From Sabellastarte sp. h YS-2021 (lineage: Eukaryota; Annelida; Polychaeta; Sabellida; Sabellidae): 64,000 nt of DNA. The DNA is taken from contig OZ024940.1 of assembly GCA_964017235.1 (NCBI GenBank), forward strand, positions 26,169,615 through 26,233,614, given 5' to 3'. The position numbers and the translations under genes are program-made. This document shows positions 10,895 through 20,770 of this stretch, piece after piece. The notes beneath the pieces are model-generated. The model searched no databases. It was not told the DNA's origin and was given only the letters and a program-made list of their open reading frames with translations. Each line of letters opens with the position of its first letter. The first letter of the stretch is position 1.

Positions 10895-11525
10895 CGAGTG
10901 TTGACAATTTCATTGTTGTACCAAAGTTCCAGGCATCTACTCGGAAGTAATAGCTAGTTTCTGACCTTGCCTGTGATGCCCCCACTATTTGGAATACTAG
11001 CTCCCTCGTGAGATTCATGTGTCCCCTTTTTATTGCCTCCTTTAGAAAGAAACTTCAGTCCTAACTCGACATCAAAGTATACCCACCTTAGTGTATGTAC
11101 ACATGTATGCGGCTTACGACACCCGACAGCCGATTTGCGACGGCGAATTTCTTTCTGACCTTCTCAATATTTTGTAAACATACATCTAAATTCACTTGCG
11201 ACGCGATTTTTTCGGTCCCAGACCGGAAAAAATCGCTGTCGCAAATCGGACGTCTGATGTCGCAAATCGGACTCGGACACACGTGAACAGCGAAACATAA
11301 ATGAGAAGGTTTGGAAAATTCGCTGTCGCAAATCGGCCGTCGGATGTCGTAAGCCGCATACATGTGTACGTACACTTAGTCTCAATATCTGCCTGTCATT
11401 CTCTATGGTGCTTGACCCTGGCTTATCGAGATTGGGTTTTCTGTTTTTGCGCTGTTGTGGATTAGAGTCTGCTTGAGTAAGGGGCATTAAGTGCTGTGGA
11501 AGTTCCAGTTTAGGTTAGAATATTG
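10895..11525 (+). mobile_element. 3' fragment of a CR1/L2-like LINE, split by a MITE
   Basis: The last residues of a non-LTR reverse-transcriptase ORF can be read: DAPTIWNT, then IASFRKKLQS and a stop at about 11060. The DNA from 10897 aligns with 39803-39973 of the larger LINE copy (AGTGTTG.CAATTTC, TACCAAA, TTTGGAAT, 'ATTGCCTC.TTTAGAAAGAA'). The 3' untranslated part resumes after the MITE, from 11379 to about 11525, ending 'GCATTAAGTGCTGTGGAAG', comparable to 'GATTAAGCGCTATAAAAGG' of the other copy. It is 5'-truncated and frameshifted, so inactive. Confidence 0.7.
11088..11378. mobile_element. MITE with TTA target duplication, inserted in the LINE fragment
   Basis: Ends are inverted repeats of about 60 bp. 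The left starts GTGTATGTACACATGTATGC and continues GGCTTACGACA; the right is its mirror, ending 'GCATACATGTGTACGTACAC'. TTA flanks both ends (11088-11090 and 11376-11378). Sub-terminal motif TCGCAAATCGG recurs in both orientations. TTA duplications are typical of PIF/Harbinger-type elements (family knowledge). No transposase frame. Confidence 0.8.
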
Positions 11526-12284
11526 CGTGGCGCTTTTGCCACGTATATGTTAAAAGGAACGATGACGTCAACTTGTAGTTTAAATACCCGTATCCCCCCC
11601 CCCCCCCCCGAAGGGTAATGCAATCAAGTACGTTCGTTTATCCATGTGCATGGCTCAAAAATTTTGCATTGGGTCTGAGTCCCGTTGTCACACAACTTGG
11701 GGGTTCCACCGATAGCATCCCTCACCATAGTTTATAGCCGCAAATCCAAAGGGGTTTTTTTTGTTGTTTTTTCAGCATGCACAACTCAACAGATATTCGT
11801 CGGATTGAGGTTATCTTTACATACAGGGTGGGATCACCCCCCACCCCCCACCAGTGACTGACTTGACCCTCCTCAAAGTTGGTCTGGATTCATGGCCTCG
11901 ATCCAGCACTGGGTCAAAAATCCGCAAATTGTTTTGTTTGTACTACCCATGGACAAAAAATTGTGCATTCTCTAGTATTCTAATTAATTTGGCTTGGATT
12001 ATTTGGCTGTCTATTCTACTCATATGGGTTAGAATATGGATGATTGCCATGTATGGGATTGACCAGGGCTCTGTGTCCTGATATGTATCTTTAGCTATTG
12101 AAAAGGCCAAAAAAATCTGTTTCTCAGAAAAGCCTAATTATAAGTCTGGGTTTAGTCTTTCATTCATGTGTAAATATTGTGTCCTTGTTTATATATTTTA
12201 TTTATTCCCAGCCCTGCTTCAGGTTAATATTTCAAATCAGTAGGCCCGATATTGCTGATAAACCTGTCATTATTGAGGTTCCCC
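11526..12284. other. Non-coding spacer upstream of the P450 gene
   Basis: Contains a 16-base poly-C tract (11594-11609) and C-rich patches near 11837. It may include promoter or 5' untranslated sequence of the P450 gene, but I see no convincing TATA box or upstream exon. Confidence 0.35.
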
Positions 12285-12460
12285 ACCAGTTCTCATTAGC
12301 TCAGTTGTTAACCCTGTTTCAAGTCTAATCATAGACTGTCCCCTCCGTGTGAGATCGACTCGCACAAGTGGCATTGCTAAGGGCCTGTCCCAGTATCACC
12401 AGGCTGGCTGTAGAGTGGGGACATAAAACCCTACCTTTGAACTTTGCAGCCTGATAAGAT
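12285..12460 (+). mobile_element. SINE family A, copy 2 (diverged)
   Basis: Retains ATTAGCTCAGTTGTTAACCC as the tRNA-like head, B box GAGATCGACTCGCAC, and a decayed tail 'GGGGACATAAAACCCTACC'. It lies about 270 bp upstream of the P450 start codon. Confidence 0.65.
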
Positions 12461-12731
12461 TTCTTTTTGTTTGCAAACAATCATGAGCCTTTGAACAAGA
12501 CTAGCTTACCTATCTAGCTTTAAACTTTTGACCTCCCGATTGGCACTTTTTAGGTCTACTGTATACTGCATGTATTGTTGATGTTTTATCTTCTTACCTC
12601 TTCAGTCGCAAGTCCATATAAACTGCTGTGTTTGTTTACGCTGAAAAGCAAAAGACATGGACAGCAGAGACACTTCCTACTTGCTGTAATTTCTAAAAAA
12701 AACTCTTTCACAGCCAGTGTTGGAGAGCAAA

Positions 12732-13141
12732 ATGTTGTGGATTACTTGCATACTGACCCTCCTCTTTGCTCCGGGGATAATCTGGCTACTCCGGACGGTG
12801 TCTTGGCTGTACAAAGTGCACATTACAATCCGGAATGCCTGCGTGCCCTTTCTGGTTGTCAAGCCCCACTGGCTGTTTGGCCACATCTTCATCCACAGCT
12901 CGATGACCCACGAAGGCTTGAGGAGAAACACGGAATGGACGAGAATGTCCAAGAACGGAGTGTATGCCTACTTCCTGCCATTTGGCCAGGTACTGGTTTT
13001 ATCACATCCGGACGTCATCAAGAAAATAATGCGAACGGCCGAGCCCAAGGGATTCATACCAGCAACTGGGTCTAGTTACAAACTCTTAATTCCCTGGTTG
13101 GGACAAGGATTACTGACCAGCTCGGGCAAAAAGTGGGCTAG
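12732..13141 (+). CDS. P450 exon 1
   Basis: Codons 1-136 plus two bases. ATG at 12732 was chosen because it opens directly onto the hydrophobic anchor (MLWITCILTLLF); the frame upstream of it reaches only a GTG. The context is AGCAAAATG (A at -3). The exon ends TGGGCTAG before the donor GTAAAT. It encodes the anchor, the hinge and the start of helix C (KWA-R). Confidence 0.92.
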
Positions 13142-16100
13142 GTAAATCTGAATTACTTTTTGTTTTATACCACATGTGGGTTGCTTATTATTTAATTTAA
13201 ACTGTATTTATTTGAATAAGTTATTCTTGTATACTGTATAGAGTTTGCATATTTTGCCATTCAAGTCTTGCATATTTGAAAAAAGGGTTACGGTGTTGTA
13301 TATAGGTTGTATATTATTATTATATTCAACTACTGTTGGTTTGAATTAGCTATTGTTGTATACCATATAAAGTTTGTATATTTTCCCATTCGAGTCTAAA
13401 AATGTTTGAATTACTTTTGTGCCATGTATAGGTTGTTTATTTCTTAATTTAAGTCTTCTTATTTACATTAGTCCTTGTTATATGCTAAGTTTAGTGGCCT
13501 AGTGGTTTGGAAGCTTGCCATCTAATCACAGGCTATCACCTCTGGGTAGGTGCGATTCCCACAGGTGGCTATGCTGAGGACCTAAGGTAATATGACCCTG
13601 GCTGCTGAATTGGGCATAAAAGCCCAAATTTCACCATATAAATCAACAAGACTTTCATAATAAGCCCTAGTGGTTAGCAAGGTTTGCATCTAATCACAGC
13701 CTCTGTGTGGGTTCCACTCCTGCAAGTAACAATGCTGAGGGCCCTGGCTGTTGAACAGGACGTTAAAACCCTAACTTTGACCTTGGCATGATAAGCAACA
13801 AGATTAAGCTGTGCAGGGACTGTAATACCCGAGTATATTTGCAGGAATCGTCGTCTTCTCACCCCTGGATTTCATTTCGATGTCCTGAAGCCATACATGA
13901 GGATCTACAACGAGTGCGCCGAGAACCTGACCCAGAAATTGCTGGTCCCGAGCTCGAGTGGACAGAGCATCGAAATCTTCTCCTTGATAAGCCTGTGTAC
14001 CTTGAACGTTATCCTGAAGTGCGCCTTCTCTGTGGACGAAGATGTCCAAGAGCTTGGTGACCGCATGCCTTATGTGAAGAACATCACTGACCTTGGAAGG
14101 GTGATCATAGAAAGAATGTATCGCCCCCACTGGCTGATTGATTTCGTGTACTTCCGGTCCCAGCATGGCAAAGAATTCGCCAAGATGTGCCAGTTCTCCC
14201 ACGCCTACGCAAAGCAGGTGATTCGAAATCGCCAGGACCAACTGAAGGGAGGCGAGGATCCATCGAAGACGCAAAGGTCTGTCATCGCTGCGAGTCGGAG
14301 TAACTATAGATGTGGGACAGGCGTTGGGTGGGGGAGGAGGGTTTTATTAGGCCTATTGTCACATGTCACATCCACTCTCACATTACTCGTCTGGTTTTCC
14401 TGTGAAGCACTTGTTGTAACCTTTATAACAGCCACACTGATTGTATGTACGAGTAAGTTACAGGGCACACCATGAAATCAACCATTTAGTCAATCAATCA
14501 TATGTACATTTATTTATTTGGGGTTTTACGTCGCTTTCAACACTGTACAGGTCATATCACGATGGGTAGTTGGAAGGGCAGAGGAAACCAGTACATACAG
14601 TTTGTCAGGGTTCTGTACTGTAAACTGCCAACCAACGGCAAGCAACTACCAGCTTTCCCACTTGAGGCCGTGCCGAGAACCGAACCCCGGCCTCAGAGGT
14701 GGGAGGCGAGAGTGTTACCACTCTGCCACCGTGGCCCCCTTTATTTATACCTTGAAAATACAACCTAGCAAATTGAAAGTGCCATTTTGCAACCTATCGC
14801 CAGCTTCTATCCTAACTTGTATATAGATGGGAAATGGCAACCCGAACATATTTTCATGGCTTCATTTCTTACAGTGACGAAGTCCTTTTGGACAAAAGTT
14901 GGAGGAGTACAGATAGAGTGGAAAAATGTCAGTTCTAATCCATAAAAGGCCATCAGAATACTGTACAAGTTGGAATTTCCACTGTTCATTGCTTTTTGCT
15001 CTTTTAACTAGTGAACTTGGATTTTTGAAAACTAATTTCTAGCGAAATTTTAAATTTGTTTTTTTTTAATATCCCAAGTAGAAACTAGCCATTAGTGAAA
15101 AGTTATTCTAGTGAATTTATTTAAAGAAATGAAGAATTAGTGAAATTTTCTTCTCGCTAACATTTCTAACTTGCACAGTGGTTCACTGTTCCTATGAAAA
15201 GAGTCTTGTATAATTGTATAATGCAATAAGTAGGGCACACATAATTCACATGCTTGAACCATTAAAAGGACACCAGTGAGCTTAGAATATATGATAATGG
15301 GATGGAAGCCTTGAATGTTTTCTCCTTAGCATATATACCTTATAAGGTGACAGAAGACCTAGACACAGTTATTTGTTTATTTGGGGTTTTACGTCTCTTT
15401 CAACACTGTACAGGTCATATCACGACGGGTAGTTGGAAGGGTAGAGGAAACCAGTACATATAGTTCGCTAGGGTTCTGTACTGTAAACTGCCGACCAACG
15501 GCAAGCAACTACCAGCTTTCCCACTTACGGCCATGACGGGGATCGAACCCCGGCCGCAGAGGTGGGAGGCGAGAGTGTTACCACTCTGCCACCGTGGCCC
15601 CCTCCTAGACACAGTTAAATCATTGAGATTTTTAGATTGCCCGTCAAGTACTTGCCATACAGAATTAGGAGAAAGTTTAGCTTGAAGAAAATTGGACTAA
15701 TTCTTAATTTTAAAAAAATATATTCGCTAGAAATAATTTTCACTAATGCCTAGCGTCTACTTGAGACAATAGGTTTAGTGTTACGTTTTGGCCATCAAAA
15801 CCTTAAACGCAAACGTATTTACGTCAGCATTAGATGTGTATCAGATGACTTTTAAGGTTTGGGGGGTCAATTATGTTACGTTTTATACGTAAAGGCTGGC
15901 TTATTAGAGTGGTTTAATGATACGTTTTGGCTATCAAAACGTCAACGCAAACTTATTTACGTCAGCAGTAGATGTGTATCAGGTGACTTTTAGCGTTTTT
16001 GGAGTTTATAAGGTTACGTTTTATACGTAAAGGGACTTCCTTACGTTCACTCACCCCTATCTAATTTATTAAAAAACTACATGATACAAATAAATATGTT

Positions 16101-19100
16101 ACAGCCCCACAGGCAGATTAATATGTACATCATATTTTAGTAAAGGTTCAGTTCACAATATTTTCCCATATTCATTCAAGAGGCATATTTACAAACCAGG
16201 CTTGTTTTGTAGTACATCAAAGAAACTACGTTGACCTCCATTCATTCATATTGACGTATTGCTAAACCCTAATATGATAAACACATCCACTTGAAACGTA
16301 ACTTATCTCTTACGGAAATTATTTAACGTTTCGTGCCTTTTCAAACGTAGTACTAAACCTCTCCATTTACGTTCACTCACCCCTATCTATTTTATTTAAA
16401 AACTACACACTACAAATAAATATGTCACTACCCCATAAGGCGGATAAATATGTACACCACATTTTGGTCTGGTTTCAGTCATGCATTATATTTTCCCATA
16501 TGAATACCAGAGGTCTGTTTACAAACGATGCCTCTTTTTTTTATCACACCAAAGAAACTACATTGACCTGCACTCTTTCATATGGACGTATTGCTAAACC
16601 CTTATTTGACAAACGTATCCTCTTCAAACTTAACATATCTCTTACGGAAATTATTTTACGTTAGGTAGCTGTCAAACGCATCACTAAACCTCTCTAATGC
16701 AAATTTGAAATTTCTCTAAGAATTAATTTTCACCATCCAACCTCATTAGCCTACAATAGCTAAAATTACTTCCTCGTGAAAATTTTTGAGTTATACAGTA
16801 TTCCCAACACTTCTTTTATGGTATATGGTTTTGCAGAAAAATGCCCAAATTTTGTAAGAAATAACGGAGGTCAGAGTATATGTATTTCACAGTGCATTCA
16901 AAATTTCTACATGCAATCAACGTCCACAACAGAAATATCAGGGGTTCAGTTCCCGGCATGGCCTCGAGTGGAAAAGCTGGTAGTTGCTTGCCGTTGGTCG
17001 GCAGTTTACAGTACAGAACCTTGACCAACTGTATGTACTGGTTTCCTCTGCCCTTTCAACTACCTGTCGTGATATGACCTGTACAGTGTTGAAAGCGACG
17101 TAAAACCCCAAATAAATAAATAAATAAAATAAAACGAGTAGTTCATCCAGTATTAGTTACTATAATATGGGGACACAAGCTTATTAATGAAAGCACCCTC
17201 GAACTTCCTTATTAACCGGACCAATATATGTTTATACCCTGTATATGTTTGTTTATTGTTTCCCATCATGCCCAGTGGTCATATTGTGACGGGTAGTTGG
17301 CAAGGCAGAGGAATCCAGTACAGTTCAGCTGGTCAAGGTTCTGTACTGTAAACTGTCGACCAACAGCAAGCAACTACCAGTTTTCCCACTTGAGGTCGGG
17401 CCAGGATTCAAACTCCAATCTCAGACGTGGGAGGCGAGTGTGTTAGCACTGTGCCACCATGGGCCCCCACCACTTAGTGTACACAAGGTTAATGCTTACT
17501 TTGGATTCTAGACACAGTACTGTCTGGTTATGTCTGGTATAACAGCCACAGAAGGCCCTTCTCCTTTTTTCAGTGGTGGGGAGAGAGAAGCTTTTACTAA
17601 CATCATTAGGCGTATTTCACAACCGTAATCCGTCGAATCTAGATTCGTCAGATCAACGGATTCGCTTGTTTTGTGACTTGAATCTGAATCTGGATTATGA
17701 ATCCGTTGATCTACCCCTCGAGGTAGATCAACAGATTCAGTGTCCTTGGATTACCCATAATTCTTTGTAAAATAATGGCAGCAACATGTGGGAAAAAATT
17801 TTAACATTTGGGAAATTTTTATTATATTGTAATATGATAATATTATTTTACTATATACTGGCATATATTAATATATTATATTTATGTCGGTTCATCTTAT
17901 TTGCATATTTTAGATTCAGATGTACTAGAAAATTGTATTTCACGAATCTAGCTAATCCAACGAATCCAAATCTGAATCTAGATTCGACGGATTATGCAGA
18001 TTCTTGGTTGTGAAATACGCCTATTGTTGTGTATAGCTTCCATATATGGGCGGTAAATTGACTGTGGATACATGTGTTTAATAAACACCACATTGGACAC
18101 TCTATTTATTTCACAGATTTTTACTTACAAAGGTGTCCTTTCTTATCACCAGTGAACGGTTTATGTGTTTATGTATTGTCTATCTTAAATTTAGAAATAT
18201 ATACTATCAAAGTTTTTCCCTTTTTTAATAATCTTAATTCCCTAATTTTATAATCTGCAAGTATCTACTCGTTTCTGCTGAACGAAAATCCATGCAGAAA
18301 TATCAAAGACATTCAGATAATTTTGCAATCAAGTTTGGCTCGGTTATTTAATGAATTAAAGGCACTTTAACTGTCTATCACATCCACGTTCTTTGAGGAA
18401 AAAAATCATACAAAATATTGCCACTCAAACTCATTTTCAGCCAATAGCCCAACTCTGTTTTAATGTCCTTATTAAAAGCTTCACCCTTTTATTTCATATA
18501 TAGGTATCTAGATTTCCTTGATATTCTGCTTCTGGCTAAGGACGAGGATGGTGTGGGCTTGACGGAACAAGAAATTCTGGATGAAGTGGAGACCTTTATG
18601 TTCGAAGCTCACGACACCACGGCATGCGGCTTATCTTGGCTTATGTATAACTTGGCGAGGCATCCGGACATTCAGAAAAGGGCACAGCAAGAGATAGACG
18701 AGGTCTTGAAGGACAGAGAGGATAGTCACTTCACCTGGGAAGATATGAATAGGATCCCATATGTCACTCGGTGAGATGTAGTGGCTCAGGATGCCCTACT
18801 CTTGTTTGGTGGGCAATGTAATAAACTATCCATTTAAAAGATGAATAGGATCCCATATGTCACTCGGTGAGATGTAGTGCTTAAGGCTGCCGTTTTGTTG
18901 TTTGATGGGCAAAGTAATGAAGTGTCCTTTTAAAAAATTAAACTGGCCATCAAGACATGACCTTCAGTAAGAAATGTGAGGTCCTCAGTGGATTAGCAGG
19001 TTTGGCATGTAATCACAGGCTATGTGGGTTTGACGCCGGCAAGTGACAATCCTGCGAGGCCTGTCCCAATATGACCCTGGCTGTTGAACAGGGCATAAAG

Positions 19101-19865
19101 CCCCAAGTTTGACCTTTGTCAGTCAGAAATGTGAAATATCTGCCACATTATTTGCAAAAATTACCAGTAAGGAAACTCCAATTATTTCCTGAATTTTTGG
19201 GAGAGGTCCTGGGTAGCCTAATGGCTGGCAAGTTTGGCATGTTATAACTGGGTTTGTGGGTTCCCACAAATGGCGAACTTGCTGTAGGCCAGCCCCACTA
19301 TGCCCCTGGCTATTGAATATGGAGTAAAAACTCCAGATTTTGACTTTCCGAAATAAATTTTCACAATCCAAGCTCATCAGCTAAAATAACCAAAATTAAT
19401 GCCTGGTGAAAATTTAAACTTATCCAGTATTTTTATATTTTTAGATGCATTAAGGAGTCTCTCAGGCTTCACCCACCTGTACCAGCTGTGGACCGAGAGT
19501 TGACCCAGCCTCTGGAGTTGGATGGGCATGTCATTCCACCCGGATCCATTGTGGAGCTGAATATCTACAATGTCCACCATAATCGCAAAGTGTGGGGCGA
19601 TGATTGTGATGCCTACAATCCGGACAGGTTCCTCCCGGAGAATGTGGACGGTATGGATTCCTATGCATTTGTCCCTTTCTCAGCTGGGCCGAGGAATTGT
19701 ATTGGGCAGGTGTTTGCCATGAACGAGATGAAGACCACCATTGCCACGATCCTCCGTAAGTTCGACTTTTCCCTGGATGAAACGCACGAAGCTCGCATGA
19801 AACCAGACCTGGTGCTCCATGCGGAAAATGGCATTAAACTCTTCTTTCAAGAAAGATGTCATTAA
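12732..19865 (+). CDS. Cytochrome P450, family 4 (CYP4F-like), whole gene in four exons
   Basis: A microsomal haem-thiolate monooxygenase. CYP4 enzymes typically omega-hydroxylate fatty acids or eicosanoids in the ER membrane; the substrate here is unknown. Exons 12732-13141, 13845-14276, 18504-18770 and 19445-19865 join to 1530 nt, 509 residues plus stop, the usual CYP4 length. All introns are GT/AG and phase 2. Visible parts: N-terminal membrane anchor (residues 1-25), helix-C WxxxR (W135, R139), I-helix FMFEAHDTTA (312-321), ExxR (E374-R377), PDRF (429-432), haem-binding PFSAGPRNCIG with ligand C455. E315 is the glutamate that links covalently to haem in CYP4 proteins; the next residue is Ala where Gly is usual. 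No frameshift or internal stop, so the gene looks intact. Four coding exons are fewer than vertebrate CYP4F genes have. The introns are full of transposons. Confidence 0.95.
13492..13640 (+). mobile_element. SINE family A, copy 3 (P450 intron 1)
   Basis: Head TAGTGGCCTAGTGGTTTGG, B box GGTGCGATTCCCACA, tail 'TAATATGACCCTGGCTGCTG'. Same strand as the host gene. Confidence 0.75.
13664..13797 (+). mobile_element. SINE family A, copy 4 (P450 intron 1)
   Basis: Head CCCTAGTGGTTAGCAAGG, B box GGGTTCCACTCCTGC, tail 'GGCTGTTGAACAGGACGTTA'. It lacks about 15 bp of the middle (the 'CCCAATATGACC' part), a small internal deletion. Confidence 0.75.
13845..14276 (+). CDS. P450 exon 2
   Basis: 432 nt, codons 137-280. 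It begins after TTTGCAG with the last base of the split Arg137 codon and reads NRRLLTPGFHFDVLKPYM, the classic CYP4 sequence after helix C. It ends with CAAAG before GTCTGT. It carries helices D to G of the fold. An open frame on the opposite strand (13804-14274) is a shadow of this exon. Confidence 0.93.
14510..14741 (-). mobile_element. SINE family B, copy 2
   Basis: Nearly full length on the minus strand. On the + strand it starts with the (TTTA)n tail, TTTATTTATTTGGGGTTTTA, and ends with the tRNA-like head, reading CTGCCACCGTGGCCCC. B box (complement) GAACCGAACCCCGG. Confidence 0.85.
14742..15371 (+). other. Intron sequence, unassigned
   Basis: AT-rich, with repeated 'CTAGTGAATTT' and 'AGCGAAATTT' motifs between 15005 and 15170 that suggest a decayed element. 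No gene. Confidence 0.35.
15372..15603 (-). mobile_element. SINE family B, copy 3
   Basis: Full-length minus-strand copy, about 90% similar by eye to 14510-14741, from TTTATTTGGGGTTTTACGTC to CTGCCACCGTGGCCCC. Complement of the B box: GATCGAACCCCGG. Confidence 0.85.
15771..16693. mobile_element. Composite foldback element with internal direct repeats
   Basis: The left end GGTTTAGTGTTACGTTTTGG is roughly mirrored at the right (complement GGTTTAGTGATGCGTTTGAC). Inside are two kinds of direct repeat: a unit of about 130 bp with TACGTTTTGGCCATCAAAAC and ACGTCAGCA.TAGATGTGTATCAG at 15777 and about 15910, and a unit of about 333 bp starting ACGTTCACTCACCCCTATCT at about 16041 and 16369. ACGT-containing motifs recur throughout. 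No coding frame. Confidence 0.6.
16940..17128 (+). mobile_element. SINE family B, copy 4 (5'-truncated)
   Basis: Starts near the B box (GGGTTCAGTTCCCGG), has 'GGTAGTTGCTTGCCGTTGG' and the tail 'GATATGACCTGTACAGTGTT', then ACGTAAAACCCC and (AAATA)n. The tRNA head is missing. Confidence 0.8.
17255..17468 (-). mobile_element. SINE family B, copy 5
   Basis: Minus-strand copy with a diverged tail (TTGTTTCCCATCATGCC replaces GGGGTTTTACG) but a good middle, 'GACGGGTAGTTGGCAAGGCA', and a head ending GTGCCACCATGGGCCCC. Confidence 0.7.
17607..18023. mobile_element. MITE of 417 bp, TA-flanked (family M, copy 1)
   Basis: Inverted ends begin GGCGTATTTCACAACCGTAA and continue TCCGTCGAATCTAGATTC; the right end mirrors them with one small change. 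TA lies at both borders (17607-17608, 18022-18023). Sub-terminal motifs (TCTGAATC, GATTCGTC) repeat inside both arms. The core is AT-rich. A second copy in reverse orientation is at 62997-63376. No open frame of note. Confidence 0.88.
18504..18770 (+). CDS. P450 exon 3
   Basis: 267 nt, codons 281-369 plus flanking parts of split codons. It encodes YLDFLDILLLAKDEDG and the I-helix FMFEAHDTTA with the oxygen-activation Thr pair (319-320) and the haem-linking Glu315. It ends CACTCG before the donor GTGAGA. Its last 26 bases and donor are duplicated 96 bp downstream. Confidence 0.93.
18745..18936 (+). repeat. 96-bp tandem duplication covering the exon 3 donor site
   Basis: Two copies starting ATGAATAGGATCCCATATGT at 18745 and 18841. 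Each includes the exon 3 end (coding IPYVTR) and the donor GTGAGATGTAG. The second copy is diverged in its intronic part, so the duplication is not recent. Using the distal donor would add intron sequence with an in-frame TAG, so the proximal donor must be used for a functional protein. Confidence 0.9.
18982..19122 (+). mobile_element. SINE family A, copy 5 (P450 intron 3)
   Basis: Head TCCTCAGTGGATTAGCAGG, a shortened B box region GGGTTTGACGCCGGC, tail 'CCCAATATGACCCTGGCTG' then TTGAACAGGGCATAAAG. Confidence 0.75.
19206..19345 (+). mobile_element. SINE family A, copy 6 (P450 intron 3)
   Basis: More diverged: TAGCCTAATGGCTGGCAAG head, GGGTTCCCACAAATGG, tail 'CTATGCCCCTGGCTATTGAA'. Confidence 0.65.
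19445..19865 (+). CDS. P450 exon 4 (last)
   Basis: 421 nt including TAA at 19863. It encodes the ExxR motif in CIKESLRLHPP, the PDRF meander and the haem loop FVPFSAGPRNCIGQVFA with Cys455, then the C-terminus ending FFQERCH. This is the most conserved part and matches CYP4F proteins throughout. Confidence 0.95.
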
Positions 19866-19930
19866 GACTGCGAGACATTAGGATGGCAGGGCCATAAACA
19901 ATTCTTTATATAAGGGAAATAAATCTGTAA

Positions 19931-19936
19931 AATAAA
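19931..19936 (+). terminator. Candidate poly(A) signal of the P450 gene
   Basis: AATAAA 65 bases after the stop codon, followed by T/G-rich 'TTGTGTTCTG'. A further AATAAA-like site lies near 19971. Confidence 0.65.
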
Positions 19937-19984
19937 GAAGAATTGTGTTCTGCATATTAAATGGTTTACAATAAAAATTAAGAT

Positions 19985-20504
19985 ATTATGTGTTGTTATT
20001 GTTTCATTTTTATTTTGCCAAAGTCACCAAGCCAACTTAAATCCATATCAGAGATCAGCATTGGGTTTGCCACCTGCTTGATCTGAACACAGCCGTGCAC
20101 CTAGCAAATGCGCTAGTCAATCGGACAGCGATTATTTCCACTTTGCCTCGCTCACAGACTTTGAGTTTAGCATGTTCAAAATTCATGGTGCAGTGTTTGT
20201 CTCAAGATCTTCTGATCTGCTTTTGCAATATAACTATGAACATATGAACACAAAATCCAGTGGCCACTCGGCCAGATCGTTTGCAATAAAGAATTTTTTT
20301 TAAAAATAATAATTCCTTAATCCAGCTAAAGAATCTGTCATGGTAATGGGAGATAAAATATCACCTTGGTCTTTGTCAACGTTGAACCAGATCAAGCTCA
20401 GCAGGTTTATATCATAAGGATGGATGTTTATAGCATTTCATTTGACAGAGGATAGAATGATTCTAAGTGCTGCTTGATCTCTAATCCTTTTTTCCTCTTA
20501 AGAT
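19985..20504. other. Non-coding spacer
   Basis: No gene or repeat family recognised between the P450 poly(A) region and the next element. Confidence 0.4.
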
Positions 20505-20745
20505 TTTTTAAACGCGAGCTCTCAGCAAGGCTCGCACTTCTAGAGATGATCTTTGTTTTTGTGACCAGACTTTTATGAATTAGCGCAAATCATGATGTGT
20601 ACCCGTCGCATGACTGAGTTCTAGGGAAGGTACGGGATGTATCTGACTCAGAATTTGTTTCTGTCGATAGACCTATATAAATTCTAGTGCACTACTCACG
20701 TCTCTGATGGCTTTGTAGCTCACGCCTTTTTTTTTCTTTTGGATG
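20505..20745 (-). mobile_element. Dispersed element W, copy 1 (no expanded array)
   Basis: Read on the minus strand it contains 'CATCAGAGACGTGAGTAGTG' then CACTA, and ends with CTCTAGAAG, 'GCGAGCCTTGCTGAGAGCTC' and a T/A-rich tail. These match W copies at 52255-52490 and 60945-61690. Here there is no 40-bp repeat between the two conserved blocks. An 18-base poly-G tract (20753-20770) adjoins it. Confidence 0.6.
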
Positions 20746-20770
20746 TGTGTCTGGGGGGGGGGGGGGGGGG

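Larger units (their letters stand above)
13142..13844 (+). other. P450 intron 1 (phase 2)
   Basis: 703 bp, donor GTAAAT and acceptor TTTGCAG. It contains two SINE A copies in the same orientation (13492-13640 and 13664-13797), the second ending about 47 bp before the acceptor. The first half has a loose repeat of TTGTATATTATTA-like stretches. Confidence 0.85.
14277..18503 (+). other. P450 intron 2 (phase 2), transposon-rich
   Basis: 4227 bp, donor GTCTGT and acceptor ATATATAG. It contains four SINE B copies, a 0.9-kb composite element at 15771-16693 and a 417-bp MITE at 17607-18023. No extra exon is needed: the protein joins without a gap between residues 280 and 282. Confidence 0.85.
18771..19444 (+). 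other. P450 intron 3 (phase 2)
   Basis: 674 bp, donor GTGAGA and acceptor TTTTTAG. It contains the downstream copy of the 96-bp duplication and two SINE A copies. Confidence 0.85.

Noticed and set aside
12575..13075. 166-codon + strand frame overlapping P450 exon 1
   Set aside because: A different frame from the P450 anchor and helix C sequence, with no family resemblance.
13804..14274. 156-codon open frame opposite P450 exon 2
   Set aside because: Antisense shadow of a well-supported coding exon.
18841..18866. A second, alternative P450 exon end
   Set aside because: Only the last bases of exon 3 are duplicated, and using the distal donor introduces an in-frame TAG; it is a local duplication.
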